From: a virus | Length of the DNA stretch: 24,606 nt | IMG/VR virus record: IMGVR_UViG_3300021962_000621 | Location: 1-24,606 of that record | Reading direction: 5' to 3' (one strand) | Shown: one piece after another, positions 1 to 7,231 of the stretch | Numbering within the stretch: position 1 is the first letter of the stretch | Layout: every line of letters begins with the position of its first letter | Made by a program: the position numbers and the translations under genes | Notes under the pieces: model-generated | What the model saw: only the letters and a program-made list of their open reading frames with translations | Told to the model about the DNA's origin: nothing | Database searches by the model: none

Positions 1-160
1 ACAACACTGCAACGATCACGATGTAGATCAGGTACTCAATTTTCTCCATCCGCTTTGAGCCATCAGCAAAGCTCTTCTGGATGCCAGCGTACCTTTCGGC
101 GCAGATGGCCTCATGCACCGACAGCTTGGCCTCTGTCTCGCTGATCATTTTCTCAGTCAT
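1..160 (-). CDS. Holin-like small membrane protein, 3' end cut by window edge
   Basis: The frame opens with an ATG overlapping the stop of the upstream gene (TGATG) and stays open for 53 codons to the left edge, so the C-terminus is missing. The N-terminal ~40 residues are charged and helical (MTEKMISETEAKLSVHEAIC, then a segment containing AERYAGIQ and RMEKIEYL). A hydrophobic stretch, YLIYIVIVAVL, then begins a membrane helix. A charged coiled N-terminus followed by one C-terminal membrane helix is typical of XhlA/holin-type small phage proteins, and the position after the tail fibre block fits a lysis gene. The family assignment is inference, because no pore-forming activity can be read from the sequence. 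It could also be another small membrane protein, such as a superinfection-exclusion factor. Confidence 0.6.
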   Translation of the reverse strand, partial: MTEKMISETEAKLSVHEAICAERYAGIQKSFADGSKRMEKIEYLIYIVIVAVL

Positions 161-999
161 CACACACCCATCTTCTTTCTGATGTCAGTTGCGGAGATAG
201 CATGGGTGGCTGCATCAAACACTTCCTGCTCAATCTTGTAGCCCACGTCACGCCCGTAGGTGATGTTCACCACATTGGGCACAAGCTGTATCTCGTACTG
301 CCCTTGGTACAAGGGGTCTAGATCACGCTTGATCAAGTCTTTTACTTGCTCTGCGGCAAACGGGTTGGAGCCGTTCCAGCCTTGGCAGTCCCTGATCTGG
401 ATAACTACTTGGCCTGTCTTGGCAATAGCCCGGTCAAACAACGCCCTGTGGCCCGGATGCCAAGGTTGCCAGCGGCCCAGCATCTGCACGGTTTCCTTCT
501 TCCAATCAAACACAGGGCGGCGGCGGCTGTCTAGGATGTGCTGACCGATAAACTCTGCCCACTTCTCGGCGTTCTGCTCAGTAATTCTGAAGTCATATTC
601 CTTCGGTGGAATAAATGCCTTGTTGGTATCGTCAAACCTACCCTGATCGATGGTGTCCATCCAGACAGTCCAATCGGCCTTGAAGTTGTTCCGCATCTCT
701 ACCAGCGGGGCCACAAAGTCGCAGATCACATAGTCGCCAGTGGACTTGAGGGCAAACTCAGCCATCCGCAATGACTGACGAATGCGGCCCTCCTTGGAGA
801 AATCCCAATCGTTGAACCGCTTGCGGATGTCGTCAGCGTTGAACCAGTCCACACTGCACTTGTAAGACATAGGAACCGTGTCCTGCATCCTGTGTGCTGG
901 CATATTCTTGATGCTTGAGTTGTTCTCAAGGTAGGCTTTGAGGGCGGTAGCAAGGTAGGTCTTGCCGCTGCCCGGTAGCCCCATGACTAGTATTTTCAT
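160..999 (-). CDS. Bifunctional APS-kinase-like P-loop kinase fused to HxGH nucleotidyltransferase
   Basis: This 279-residue protein has two catalytic modules. Residues 1-155 form a P-loop kinase: Walker A GLPGSGKT at 7-14, an NADDIR segment at 54-59 and a DFS...R..Q..RM region at 66-79 matching the adenylylsulfate-kinase pattern, then ICDFVAP near 92-98 followed by MR. Residues ~170-279 form a cytidylyltransferase-fold domain with GRWQPWHPGH (HPGH at 181-184) and the late signature ISATDIRKKMG (268-278). APS kinase makes the sulfate donor PAPS from APS and ATP. The second domain transfers a nucleotidyl group to an unknown substrate and could act like a small ATP sulfurylase or an NMN adenylyltransferase. 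The start overlaps the preceding stop by 4 bases (ATGA) with no clear Shine-Dalgarno, so translation is probably coupled. The neighbouring sulfotransferase supports a PAPS role. NadR-like NAD salvage is the main alternative. Confidence 0.75.
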   Translation of the reverse strand: MKILVMGLPGSGKTYLATALKAYLENNSSIKNMPAHRMQDTVPMSYKCSVDWFNADDIRKRFNDWDFSKEGRIRQSLRMAEFALKSTGDYVICDFVAPLVEMRNNFKADWTVWMDTIDQGRFDDTNKAFIPPKEYDFRITEQNAEKWAEFIGQHILDSRRRPVFDWKKETVQMLGRWQPWHPGHRALFDRAIAKTGQVVIQIRDCQGWNGSNPFAAEQVKDLIKRDLDPLYQGQYEIQLVPNVVNITYGRDVGYKIEQEVFDAATHAISATDIRKKMGV

Positions 1000-1388
1000 A
1001 GCAGAGCGTCAAGCTGATCGTGAGTTGTAGCGGCTTCAATCGCAGCGACCTTGGGTGCAATGGCAGCTTGTGCAGCGGCAACGGCAGCAGGGTCGTACTT
1101 GGACGGGTCACGCATCTGCTCTTGGACAACTTGCTGGAAGCTGAACGATGCATTGGCTTTCATCCCGGCCTTACGGTCTTCAACAGGAATGTCGTAGGTT
1201 CCGTACACGATCTGCACTGGGTCAGTGGACAAATCAAATGTGTGGGCTGTATAGCCTTGACGGTGCGCTGTGATAGCTGGCCTCACTTCAATGGCTGATT
1301 TCCAACCATCTTGACCAACGGGGGGTGGCGTATCCCAACAGTCGGTTACTTGGCCCGACTGAATCCTGACAAATAAACTATTGCTCAT
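996..1388 (-). CDS. Conserved phage protein of unknown function (130 aa)
   Basis: I recognise this as a type of conserved hypothetical found beside tail fibres in aquatic phages, but no function is known to me. The first ~75 residues look like compact beta structure (VRIQSGQVTDCWDTPPP, then a segment ending IVYGTYDIPVEDRK). The last ~40 residues are alanine-rich and helical, ending VAAIEAATTHDQLDALL. A strong Shine-Dalgarno (AAGGAG, six bases before the ATG) decides the start. The ATG overlaps the stop of the sulfotransferase fusion by 4 bases, and the stop overlaps the next start by 4 bases, so it sits inside a tightly coupled run. Its position would fit a fibre-associated or fibre-assembly protein, but this is only a guess from context. 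Confidence 0.7.
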   Translation of the reverse strand: MSNSLFVRIQSGQVTDCWDTPPPVGQDGWKSAIEVRPAITAHRQGYTAHTFDLSTDPVQIVYGTYDIPVEDRKAGMKANASFSFQQVVQEQMRDPSKYDPAAVAAAQAAIAPKVAAIEAATTHDQLDALL

Positions 1389-3154
1389 GCAACGCTCCTT
1401 AATGCGGGTTTCTGGCCCAAACGGTCTTTAATACGGTTAAATGGGGCTTGCCAATCCCCAAACATTTCTTGGCGAATCAGCTTCATTGAGTCGTAGTAGG
1501 GCGTAGTCTCGCCATCAAGTGCATACAAAAAGTAAGGCATGATGGGTGTAACTGTCCACGTTTCAACGCCCATAGCGGCTGCTAAATGGCCTACAGAGGT
1601 GCAAGAGCTAATCACCAAGTCGCACGATGCCACTGCCTGACGGGTGTCTTCCCAGCTACTTAAAGGCACAGGCTTGACCCAATCCGGGGCAGCGTCAACG
1701 CCTTGATCCCGTTGCAAACTAATGAACTCAGCGTCTGCGTCTTTGACTGCGGTGAACATCAATTCATAAGGAAAAGCTTTGTGATGTTCATGTTCAAACT
1801 GGGCAGAACCTTGCCAGCGTAGGCCAATGCGTTTCTTGCGGCTTTTGATGGTCACAGGCTTAGTTAGATACGAAGCGCCAGAAAGGTCTGCCAACTCAAA
1901 GCCAAGTGGCACAACAGCCGACATACCAGCAACCCAGAAGTCATGGTAGATGCCAAACACAGCTTCGTGCTGGATGACTGAGGATACACCTTCAACATCA
2001 ACGAATAGGGATGCTAGTGAGCCACTGCAAGCAACAATAACTTTGCAACCCCGTGCGGCAATGTATTTGGCGTAGCGCACTTGGTGAATCTGGTCACCCA
2101 GACCGCCTTCAAGGTTGAGCAGGATGATGCCTTTGGTCTTGCCGTCCCATAGTTGGGTGGGTACGTTGGGGCGCTTGTTACCAAACACATTTGCTAGTCG
2201 GCCCCTGTCCATCAGGCTGTAACCTTTTTGAATCTGCCCTTGACGTAGGTAGTACCAGCCACGGTTATAAGCTGCGCGGTGATTGTTAGGTTCTTTGGAT
2301 TCTAATTCTTGGGCCAAGCGCCAGCCTTCTTGAAAATTACCTATTGTGGACGCTGCAAGCTGTAAATCTAGTGCATGGATATCAGGCATTGTTCGTGGGG
2401 TATCTAGCCAGAACTCAGGCTGACAAAACTCTGAGTAGTAAGACTTGAGTAAATCTCTTGGGTCTTGTTTATGTTGGGCTTCCAGCTTTGGCTTGATACT
2501 GTGTAGGCCAACATAGCCGTGCAATTGCTCGTCATCTTCAGCTACCGTGGAACCGTCAATGTTGTCAAAGTCGTAGGAGAAATCAGGCAATTCAAGAAAG
2601 GCGTGAATACGCGCCAATTGCGCTTTAGGGTCAGACAGCAGGTCTTCATACTCAACAAACAGAAAGTTTTCAGGCGCAGAACTATATCCGTTTTGCAGCA
2701 TGAGGTAAGAACCTTTTAGGTGGCTCATCAGTTTCCCAGATTGCATAAACTCATCAAGATTTTCAGGTTTTGCTATACGAAGAAAGCTGGCTGCACAGTC
2801 AGGAATTGAACGTACCGTAGCGATAATTTTAGGCTGCTTGCCAAGGACTTGAAACATAGAGGACATGATCTCTGCAATAGGCCAGCTACGGGACTTGTCA
2901 ATAATGACCGGGGCAGTTTTGTCCTCGTAAAACGCATCAATCGCACCACGCATTGTTTGAGCCAGCTTTTTCTTTTCGGGGTCGTTATCGTTTAACAAAC
3001 CAGAAGAGTGCCAAGAAGTTGCCAAGCTATTCAATGCCTCAACAAGACCAGACGTTGTTGAGACGTGAGTCATTGGGTTCTGGTTAAGAATAGCCGCCAG
3101 CACCGTGCTGCCACTGCGCGGGATACCAGAAAGGAATGCTAGTTGTTTTTTCAT
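1385..3154 (-). CDS. Sulfotransferase-TPR-glycosyltransferase (GT9-like) fusion
   Basis: The 589-residue protein joins three modules. Residues 1 to ~250 are a PAPS-dependent sulfotransferase: the 5'-phosphosulfate loop is GIPRSGST at 10-17, and IIATVRSIPDCAASF near 110-124 corresponds to the 3'-phosphate-binding Arg/Ser element. Residues ~258-320 form a helical TPR-like linker (AYNRGWYYLRQGQIQKGYSL). Residues ~340-580 resemble heptosyltransferase/GT9-like enzymes: EGGLGDQIHQVRYAKYIA at 349-366, IGLRWQGS at 443-450, and DLVISSCTSVGHLAAAMGVE at 512-531, matching the family's nucleotide-sugar site pattern. It would transfer sulfate and a sugar to a glycan or protein, but the acceptor is unknown. 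The ATG shares one base with the stop of the propeller gene (TAATG) and has no Shine-Dalgarno, which implies coupled translation. The PAPS donor could come from the kinase fusion two genes downstream. Confidence 0.8.
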   Translation of the reverse strand: MKKQLAFLSGIPRSGSTVLAAILNQNPMTHVSTTSGLVEALNSLATSWHSSGLLNDNDPEKKKLAQTMRGAIDAFYEDKTAPVIIDKSRSWPIAEIMSSMFQVLGKQPKIIATVRSIPDCAASFLRIAKPENLDEFMQSGKLMSHLKGSYLMLQNGYSSAPENFLFVEYEDLLSDPKAQLARIHAFLELPDFSYDFDNIDGSTVAEDDEQLHGYVGLHSIKPKLEAQHKQDPRDLLKSYYSEFCQPEFWLDTPRTMPDIHALDLQLAASTIGNFQEGWRLAQELESKEPNNHRAAYNRGWYYLRQGQIQKGYSLMDRGRLANVFGNKRPNVPTQLWDGKTKGIILLNLEGGLGDQIHQVRYAKYIAARGCKVIVACSGSLASLFVDVEGVSSVIQHEAVFGIYHDFWVAGMSAVVPLGFELADLSGASYLTKPVTIKSRKKRIGLRWQGSAQFEHEHHKAFPYELMFTAVKDADAEFISLQRDQGVDAAPDWVKPVPLSSWEDTRQAVASCDLVISSCTSVGHLAAAMGVETWTVTPIMPYFLYALDGETTPYYDSMKLIRQEMFGDWQAPFNRIKDRLGQKPALRSVA

Positions 3155-4830
3155 TACGTTGATTTGGTAACTAATAGTGTATTTACAGTATTAGCTATAG
3201 TTAACCAAGTAGTCAATGTGCCTACCTGCACGGGACTTGAACGATTAGTAAGATTGTTTTGGCCTAACTGCCCAAAATTATTTACGCCCCATGTCCAAAG
3301 TGTACCGTCTGTTTTTAGGGCTACTGAAAATAAAGTACCGCCTGCGACTTTACTCCAAGCGGTCAATGCACCTACTTGTTTAGGGCTTGAATAGCTTGTA
3401 GTGTTACTTAAACCCAAAGCCCCGTAAGCTCCAAATCCCCAAGACCAAAGAGTACCGTCGGTCTTAACGGCTAACGTATGACTATTACCATTACAAGAAA
3501 GTTGACTCCAGTTTGTTAAACTTCCAACTTGAACGGGAGAAGAGTAGTTTGTAGTGTTGCCTAACCCCAATTTGCCATTTGCACCATTACCCCACATCCA
3601 AAGAGTGCCATTTGTTTTAATTGCTCCAGCCCAAGTTTGACCCATGCTAATTTTTGACCAAGTAGTCAACGAGCCAACTTGCTTTGGAGAAGAATAGGCC
3701 GTTACATTACCTAAACCCAATTGACCATAACTGTTAAAACCCCATGTAAAAATAGTCCCTCCAGTGGTTAGACCTATTGCAGGGTTGCCTTCAGCATTTG
3801 CGGATACGTTAGCCCAAGTGGTTAATGCCCCCACTTGTTTAGGAGAAGAATAATATGTGACATTACCTAAACCTAAAGCACCTTGGCCGCTACCTCCCCA
3901 AGACCAAAGAGTACCGTCGGTCTTAATTGCAAGAGTAAAAGCGTACCCGTTACTAACTTTTGACCACCCCGTTAAACTGCCAACTTGTTTAGGAGAAGAA
4001 TATCTAAAATAAGTGCCGCTATTCCCCAGTCCTAATTGTCCACGGTTATTATTGCCCCAAGACCATAACGTGCCGTCTGTCTTAACAGTAGTTGTAAAGT
4101 TTTGCCCCCCAGTTGTCACAGACCAGTTAGTCAGTGTGCCGACTTGAGTGGGAGATGAGCGATATGTATATACGCCAGAATCCCCCAGACCCAACTGACC
4201 AAAGTTGTTTCGACCAGAAACCCACAACTGCCTTGCAACATCCGTTGTGATGCTGTTACTAGCAGAACTCGCTGCGCTTGTACCAACTGCATTGGTTGCC
4301 GTAACGGTAAAGGTGTAACTCGTACTAGCAGCCAACCCAGAAACTGTAATTGTTCCAGACCCTGCTTGGTTCAAAGTTCCTGTAATGCCAGAAGGTGAAC
4401 TTGTAGCAGTGTAAGAAGTAATTGTAGACCCGCCATTATTTGCTGGCTGAGTAAATGCAACTGTTGCTGTAGTTTGACCCGTAGCCGTGGCAGTGCCAAT
4501 GGTTGGTGCGTCTGGGACTGATGTCACTGTTGCTGTGGTATTGGAATCAGCCGTAACCCCAGATGGTGCAATGGTATTGGTGGCTTTCACCCGGCAAAAA
4601 ATACCAAACCCACGATCACCTATAACCAGCACATAGCTTGAAGAAGTTGCACCGCCAATGGAAGTACTAGGACTTCTAAACCATTGATAAGTAAACGTCG
4701 GTGCTGGTGCGCCTGTCCAAGTACCGTCAGTCGTTGTAAGCGTAGAGCCAACAGTGGTTGTACCTGTAACTGCGGGAGCTACAGTGTTAACAGGGGCAGC
4801 ACCGTAGCTGCCACCCACAACTGTGAGCAT
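3154..4830 (-). CDS. Fibre/receptor-binding protein with Ig-like, FN3 and seven RCC1 repeats
   Basis: From the ATG at 4830 the protein is 558 residues. Residues ~12-105 look like an Ig-like beta sandwich (PAPTFTYQWFRS, SSSYVLVIGD). Residues ~106-196 look like a fibronectin type III domain (SGLAASTSYTFTVTATNAVG). Residues 200-558 are seven RCC1 repeats of 54, 53, 52, 50, 51, 50 and 49 residues, each built around [T][LI][WF]xWGxxxxGxLGLGN...SSPxQVGxLTxW...KTDG. Seven blades make a complete beta-propeller. Exposed Ig/FN3 domains and propellers are typical surface-binding modules, so adsorption is the likely role. The start is chosen because the frame upstream of 4830 merely reads the end of the preceding fibre gene out of frame, giving a Cys-rich peptide. 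The stop overlaps the next ATG. Confidence 0.85.
   Translation of the reverse strand: MLTVVGGSYGAAPVNTVAPAVTGTTTVGSTLTTTDGTWTGAPAPTFTYQWFRSPSTSIGGATSSSYVLVIGDRGFGIFCRVKATNTIAPSGVTADSNTTATVTSVPDAPTIGTATATGQTTATVAFTQPANNGGSTITSYTATSSPSGITGTLNQAGSGTITVSGLAASTSYTFTVTATNAVGTSAASSASNSITTDVARQLWVSGRNNFGQLGLGDSGVYTYRSSPTQVGTLTNWSVTTGGQNFTTTVKTDGTLWSWGNNNRGQLGLGNSGTYFRYSSPKQVGSLTGWSKVSNGYAFTLAIKTDGTLWSWGGSGQGALGLGNVTYYSSPKQVGALTTWANVSANAEGNPAIGLTTGGTIFTWGFNSYGQLGLGNVTAYSSPKQVGSLTTWSKISMGQTWAGAIKTNGTLWMWGNGANGKLGLGNTTNYSSPVQVGSLTNWSQLSCNGNSHTLAVKTDGTLWSWGFGAYGALGLSNTTSYSSPKQVGALTAWSKVAGGTLFSVALKTDGTLWTWGVNNFGQLGQNNLTNRSSPVQVGTLTTWLTIANTVNTLLVTKST
3437..3926 (-). repeat. 31-bp exact direct repeat within RCC1 blades
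   Basis: The segment at 3437-3467 is repeated exactly at 3896-3926. Both encode the KTDGTLWSWG blade junction. Exact identity over 31 bases in repeats that are otherwise diverged suggests recent blade duplication or gene conversion within the propeller. Confidence 0.8.
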
Positions 4831-4838
4831 TATTCCAC

Positions 4839-5918
4839 TCACGATACGTTTCCAGTAATAAAGACAACAGAGGCAGTTACAAACAAAACTGTGCAAACCC
4901 CTCGACTAGCTAGTGTGAATGAAGTTACTACTGTATTTGTACCGCCAAGGTATGCGGTTATTGCAGAGCTAGTATTTGAAATACCTGCTGTAGTATTATT
5001 TACTATGGATATAACATCCCCCGCAGCAAAAACGCTGGCTGGAATCACAATCGTGCCGCTTGTGCCTAGCTCAATAAACTTACCAACATCTCCAATAACA
5101 AGGGTGTAGCTTGTTGTTTTAGCGCCTGAGTTTGGTATGTTTAGATAGCCAACTTTGTTTGTACCGTCTACTGTGCAGTTGCTCAAAGTGCCAGAAGTTG
5201 GTGTACCAAGAACGGGAGTCACCAAAGTTGGGCTTGTTGCCAACGCTACAACCGTTCCCGTACCTGTGGTTGTGTACGAAGTCCCCCATGCAGAGCCAGT
5301 TGAATTTGCTATGCCAGCGCCGGGATACGTTTGTGCCGCTACTGCTTGAAAAGTGGGGGCCGCACTTGCATTAGCAGTTAAGACATACCCTGCTGTGCCT
5401 GCGGAAGTGGTTGCCAAGACGCTTGTGGTTGAGGCATAAGTTACGCCGTATTGGGTAAACGCACTGCTCTGACCTGTTCCACCAGAAGTGTTTGGCAGAG
5501 CAGCGCCGAGGGTTAAAGCTGAGAAGTAGTTCTGGGCAACGATGATGTCTGTGCCGTTGCTGACTAGGGCCATCTTTGCTGCGGCCGGGATGGACACCCC
5601 GGTCTGGCCTGTGACCTTGAATGTGATGGCAGATGCGGTGTTGTTAAAAACAAAGTACATCTTTGTTTTGGTTGTGGGGACGTTGACTGTGCCCCCGCCT
5701 GTACCGTTAAGCTGGATGTAGATGCTCCGAGCTACTCCGGTTGTGCCGTCAGGGATGGTCAGTGTGTCTGAGCCTCCAGTGGCTGAAAATGCCTGATATC
5801 CCAATGCTTCGTCGAGCATGTTGGTGATGTTGGCATTGACCGTTGTGCCCCAAGTACCCGACAACTCTCCCGTAGCGGGTAGGGCCAGAGCCAGATTTGT
5901 ACTGTATGACGTTGCCAT
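4839..5918 (-). CDS. Tail fibre protein
   Basis: The 359-residue protein begins MATSYSTNLALALPATGELS followed by GTWGTTVN, a common N-terminus of podophage fibre and appendage proteins. The middle carries the GGTGQSS...YGVTYAST...GTAGYVLTANASAAPTF fibre repeat pattern. Residues ~265-359 (TTSYTLVIGDVGKFIELGTS onward, ending in VFITGNVS) match a beta-rich domain often found at the C-terminus of phage fibres. A strong Shine-Dalgarno (AGGAGG, five bases from the ATG) lies immediately after the upstream stop. The composition is rich in Thr, Ala, Gly and Ser, as expected of a trimeric beta fibre. It is followed eight bases later by the propeller protein, so the two are probably components of one host-recognition apparatus. 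The fibre assignment is fairly sure; its exact place on the virion is not. Confidence 0.8.
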   Translation of the reverse strand: MATSYSTNLALALPATGELSGTWGTTVNANITNMLDEALGYQAFSATGGSDTLTIPDGTTGVARSIYIQLNGTGGGTVNVPTTKTKMYFVFNNTASAITFKVTGQTGVSIPAAAKMALVSNGTDIIVAQNYFSALTLGAALPNTSGGTGQSSAFTQYGVTYASTTSVLATTSAGTAGYVLTANASAAPTFQAVAAQTYPGAGIANSTGSAWGTSYTTTGTGTVVALATSPTLVTPVLGTPTSGTLSNCTVDGTNKVGYLNIPNSGAKTTSYTLVIGDVGKFIELGTSGTIVIPASVFAAGDVISIVNNTTAGISNTSSAITAYLGGTNTVVTSFTLASRGVCTVLFVTASVVFITGNVS

Positions 5919-5927
5919 TAAATCCTC

Positions 5928-6638
5928 CTAATTCGTTAAAACAGCAGACCAGTTGGCATTCTGCGTATTATCAATTACATCCCAGAATGGTCGCCCTGTT
6001 ATTGCATCTGTCCCTGCCGCCAACTCCACAATGGAAGCTACAAAGGCCGCTGCTGCTGCCAACGTGTCTGCGCTGACCGCTGTCTCTGCTACTGATGCAT
6101 TAAAGCTCGCCGTTGTTGCAACTGAATCTGTGCCCGTTGCTGTCTCAGTTACCGCTGCACTAAGAGACAGTAGGGAATCAACTGCATCTGTCCCTGTTGC
6201 TGTCTCTTGTACGTCCCCAAACAACACAAAACTTGAATCTACCGCATCAGAACCCGTTCCTGTCTCACTGATAGTCGCCGCATACACCGGCACACTAGAT
6301 ACTGCATCCGTCCCAGTTGCCGTTTCAGTCACTGACGGGAAGTACGTTGGTACAGATGTAACTACATCACTACCTGTCGCCGTCTCAGTAACCGCCGCTC
6401 CAGACCCTTGCGCCGCTACAACATCATCTGTGCCTGTTGCCGTCTCCGTAACCGCCGAGTTGACACCTGCCAAACTCGTTACCGCATCTGTACCCGTCCC
6501 TGTCTCGCTAACCGCAGCCGCCAGTGCCGCTAAAGCCGTTACCGCATCTGTACCAGTGGAGGTTTCGTCAATGGTGCTGGCAAAAGCTGTGTAGCCCCAG
6601 CCTCCTTCACCCCATGTGCCGGAACCCCACGCTGACAT
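5928..6638 (-). CDS. Repeat protein of ten 20-residue TETATGTDAV units, probable fibre or surface protein
   Basis: The 236-residue protein has three parts. Residues 1-20 are Trp/Gly-rich (MSAWGSGTWGEGGWGYTAFA). Residues 21-220 are ten uninterrupted units of exactly 20 residues with consensus [AS]V-T-E-T-A-T-G-T-D-A-V-T-S plus a variable six-residue tail. Residues 221-236 form a short cap (VIDNTQNANWSAVLTN). Units 9 and 10 are the most degenerate. An invariant period with acidic and Thr positions suggests a regular beta-solenoid or fibrous stack. It sits directly upstream of the fibre genes. The start follows the previous stop by one base, with AGGA four bases before the ATG. I know no defined function. 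A fibre shaft or ligand-binding repeat is likely from context. Confidence 0.75.
   Translation of the reverse strand: MSAWGSGTWGEGGWGYTAFASTIDETSTGTDAVTALAALAAAVSETGTGTDAVTSLAGVNSAVTETATGTDDVVAAQGSGAAVTETATGSDVVTSVPTYFPSVTETATGTDAVSSVPVYAATISETGTGSDAVDSSFVLFGDVQETATGTDAVDSLLSLSAAVTETATGTDSVATTASFNASVAETAVSADTLAAAAAFVASIVELAAGTDAITGRPFWDVIDNTQNANWSAVLTN
5979..6578 (-). repeat. Ten tandem 60-bp coding repeats
   Basis: Ten consecutive 60-bp units encode the 20-residue repeats. The DNA copies share the E-T-A/G-T-G-T-D core and diverge in the last six codons of each unit. All units are in frame with no length variation. Confidence 0.9.
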
Positions 6639-6639
6639 A

Positions 6640-7218
6640 CTATCCTGCCAAGCTGAATGTGTAGGTCACAGACAGGGTGTCACTATTCACCACCGAGCGA
6701 TCACCGGGGGAGCCAAAGTCAGCCGCAGAGAACAACGTACCTGCTGTACCGCTCTTCGCACTGCCGCTGGTTAGGAAAGCCCCACCGACTGTCGTTGTGC
6801 CGTTGATATTAAACACAGCAGGAGAAGCTGAGTTTGTTGCCACGGAAGGGTTGGCAGTGGTTGCTGTTGCAAACGTAGCAGCTACACGGGTAACATTGCT
6901 GTAGGCCACAACCTCTGTCCAACCAGCGTGGGAAGACATCGTATCTGCCGCCGCCGGGGTGTTACTGGCCCCAGCACCGTACAAACCAATGTACCAAGAG
7001 GTAATAGCGGCGACTGAAGTTAGAGCAGAGCCAGCCATATAGGCAAGTCCGACATTGACCACTAGGTTTTTGGATTGCGCTTCCCACTTCAAATTACCAT
7101 CTTTGTCATGGCATTTAATCTCAAACAAGCCGGTTGCTTGTGCAGCTTCTCCAGCTTTTGGGTTGCAAATCAGGCCGCTAGAAACAGTGTCAGTAGCTTT
7201 AAGTTTTTCGGTAGTCAT
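6640..7218 (-). CDS. Conserved phage virion protein (192 aa)
   Basis: The N-terminal third contains GLFEIKCHDKDGNLKWEAQS followed by KNLVVNVGLAYMAGSAL, a pattern I recognise from a widespread hypothetical family near the tail fibres of aquatic podophages. The middle has SWYIGLYGAGASNTPAAADT. The C-terminal half is Ser/Thr/Ala-rich beta structure (VFNINGTTTVGGAFLTSGSA). That part is weakly like the FTARGALIYN region of the two paralogous proteins upstream, so all three may share a fold. AGGA lies six bases before the ATG, which is 13 bases after the previous stop. A structural role at the tail or fibre attachment site is likely but not proven. Confidence 0.7.
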   Translation of the reverse strand: MTTEKLKATDTVSSGLICNPKAGEAAQATGLFEIKCHDKDGNLKWEAQSKNLVVNVGLAYMAGSALTSVAAITSWYIGLYGAGASNTPAAADTMSSHAGWTEVVAYSNVTRVAATFATATTANPSVATNSASPAVFNINGTTTVGGAFLTSGSAKSGTAGTLFSAADFGSPGDRSVVNSDTLSVTYTFSLAG

Positions 7219-7231
7219 GTTAGATCCTAAG

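Noticed and set aside
4831-4896. An upstream Met start for the propeller protein
   Set aside because: The added Cys-rich peptide is an out-of-frame reading of the fibre gene's last codons. The ATG at 4830 follows that gene's stop by eight bases and begins a clean fibre N-terminus.
5979-6578. A CRISPR-like array of regular 60-bp units
   Set aside because: The units are in-frame codons with gradual divergence, not identical repeats with unrelated spacers, and no cas gene is present.
5953-6594. A 213-codon plus-strand frame with repeated SVPVAVSVT segments
   Set aside because: It is the antisense image of the ten 60-bp repeats. The repeats make both strands open, but only the minus strand has a ribosome-binding site and fits the gene order.
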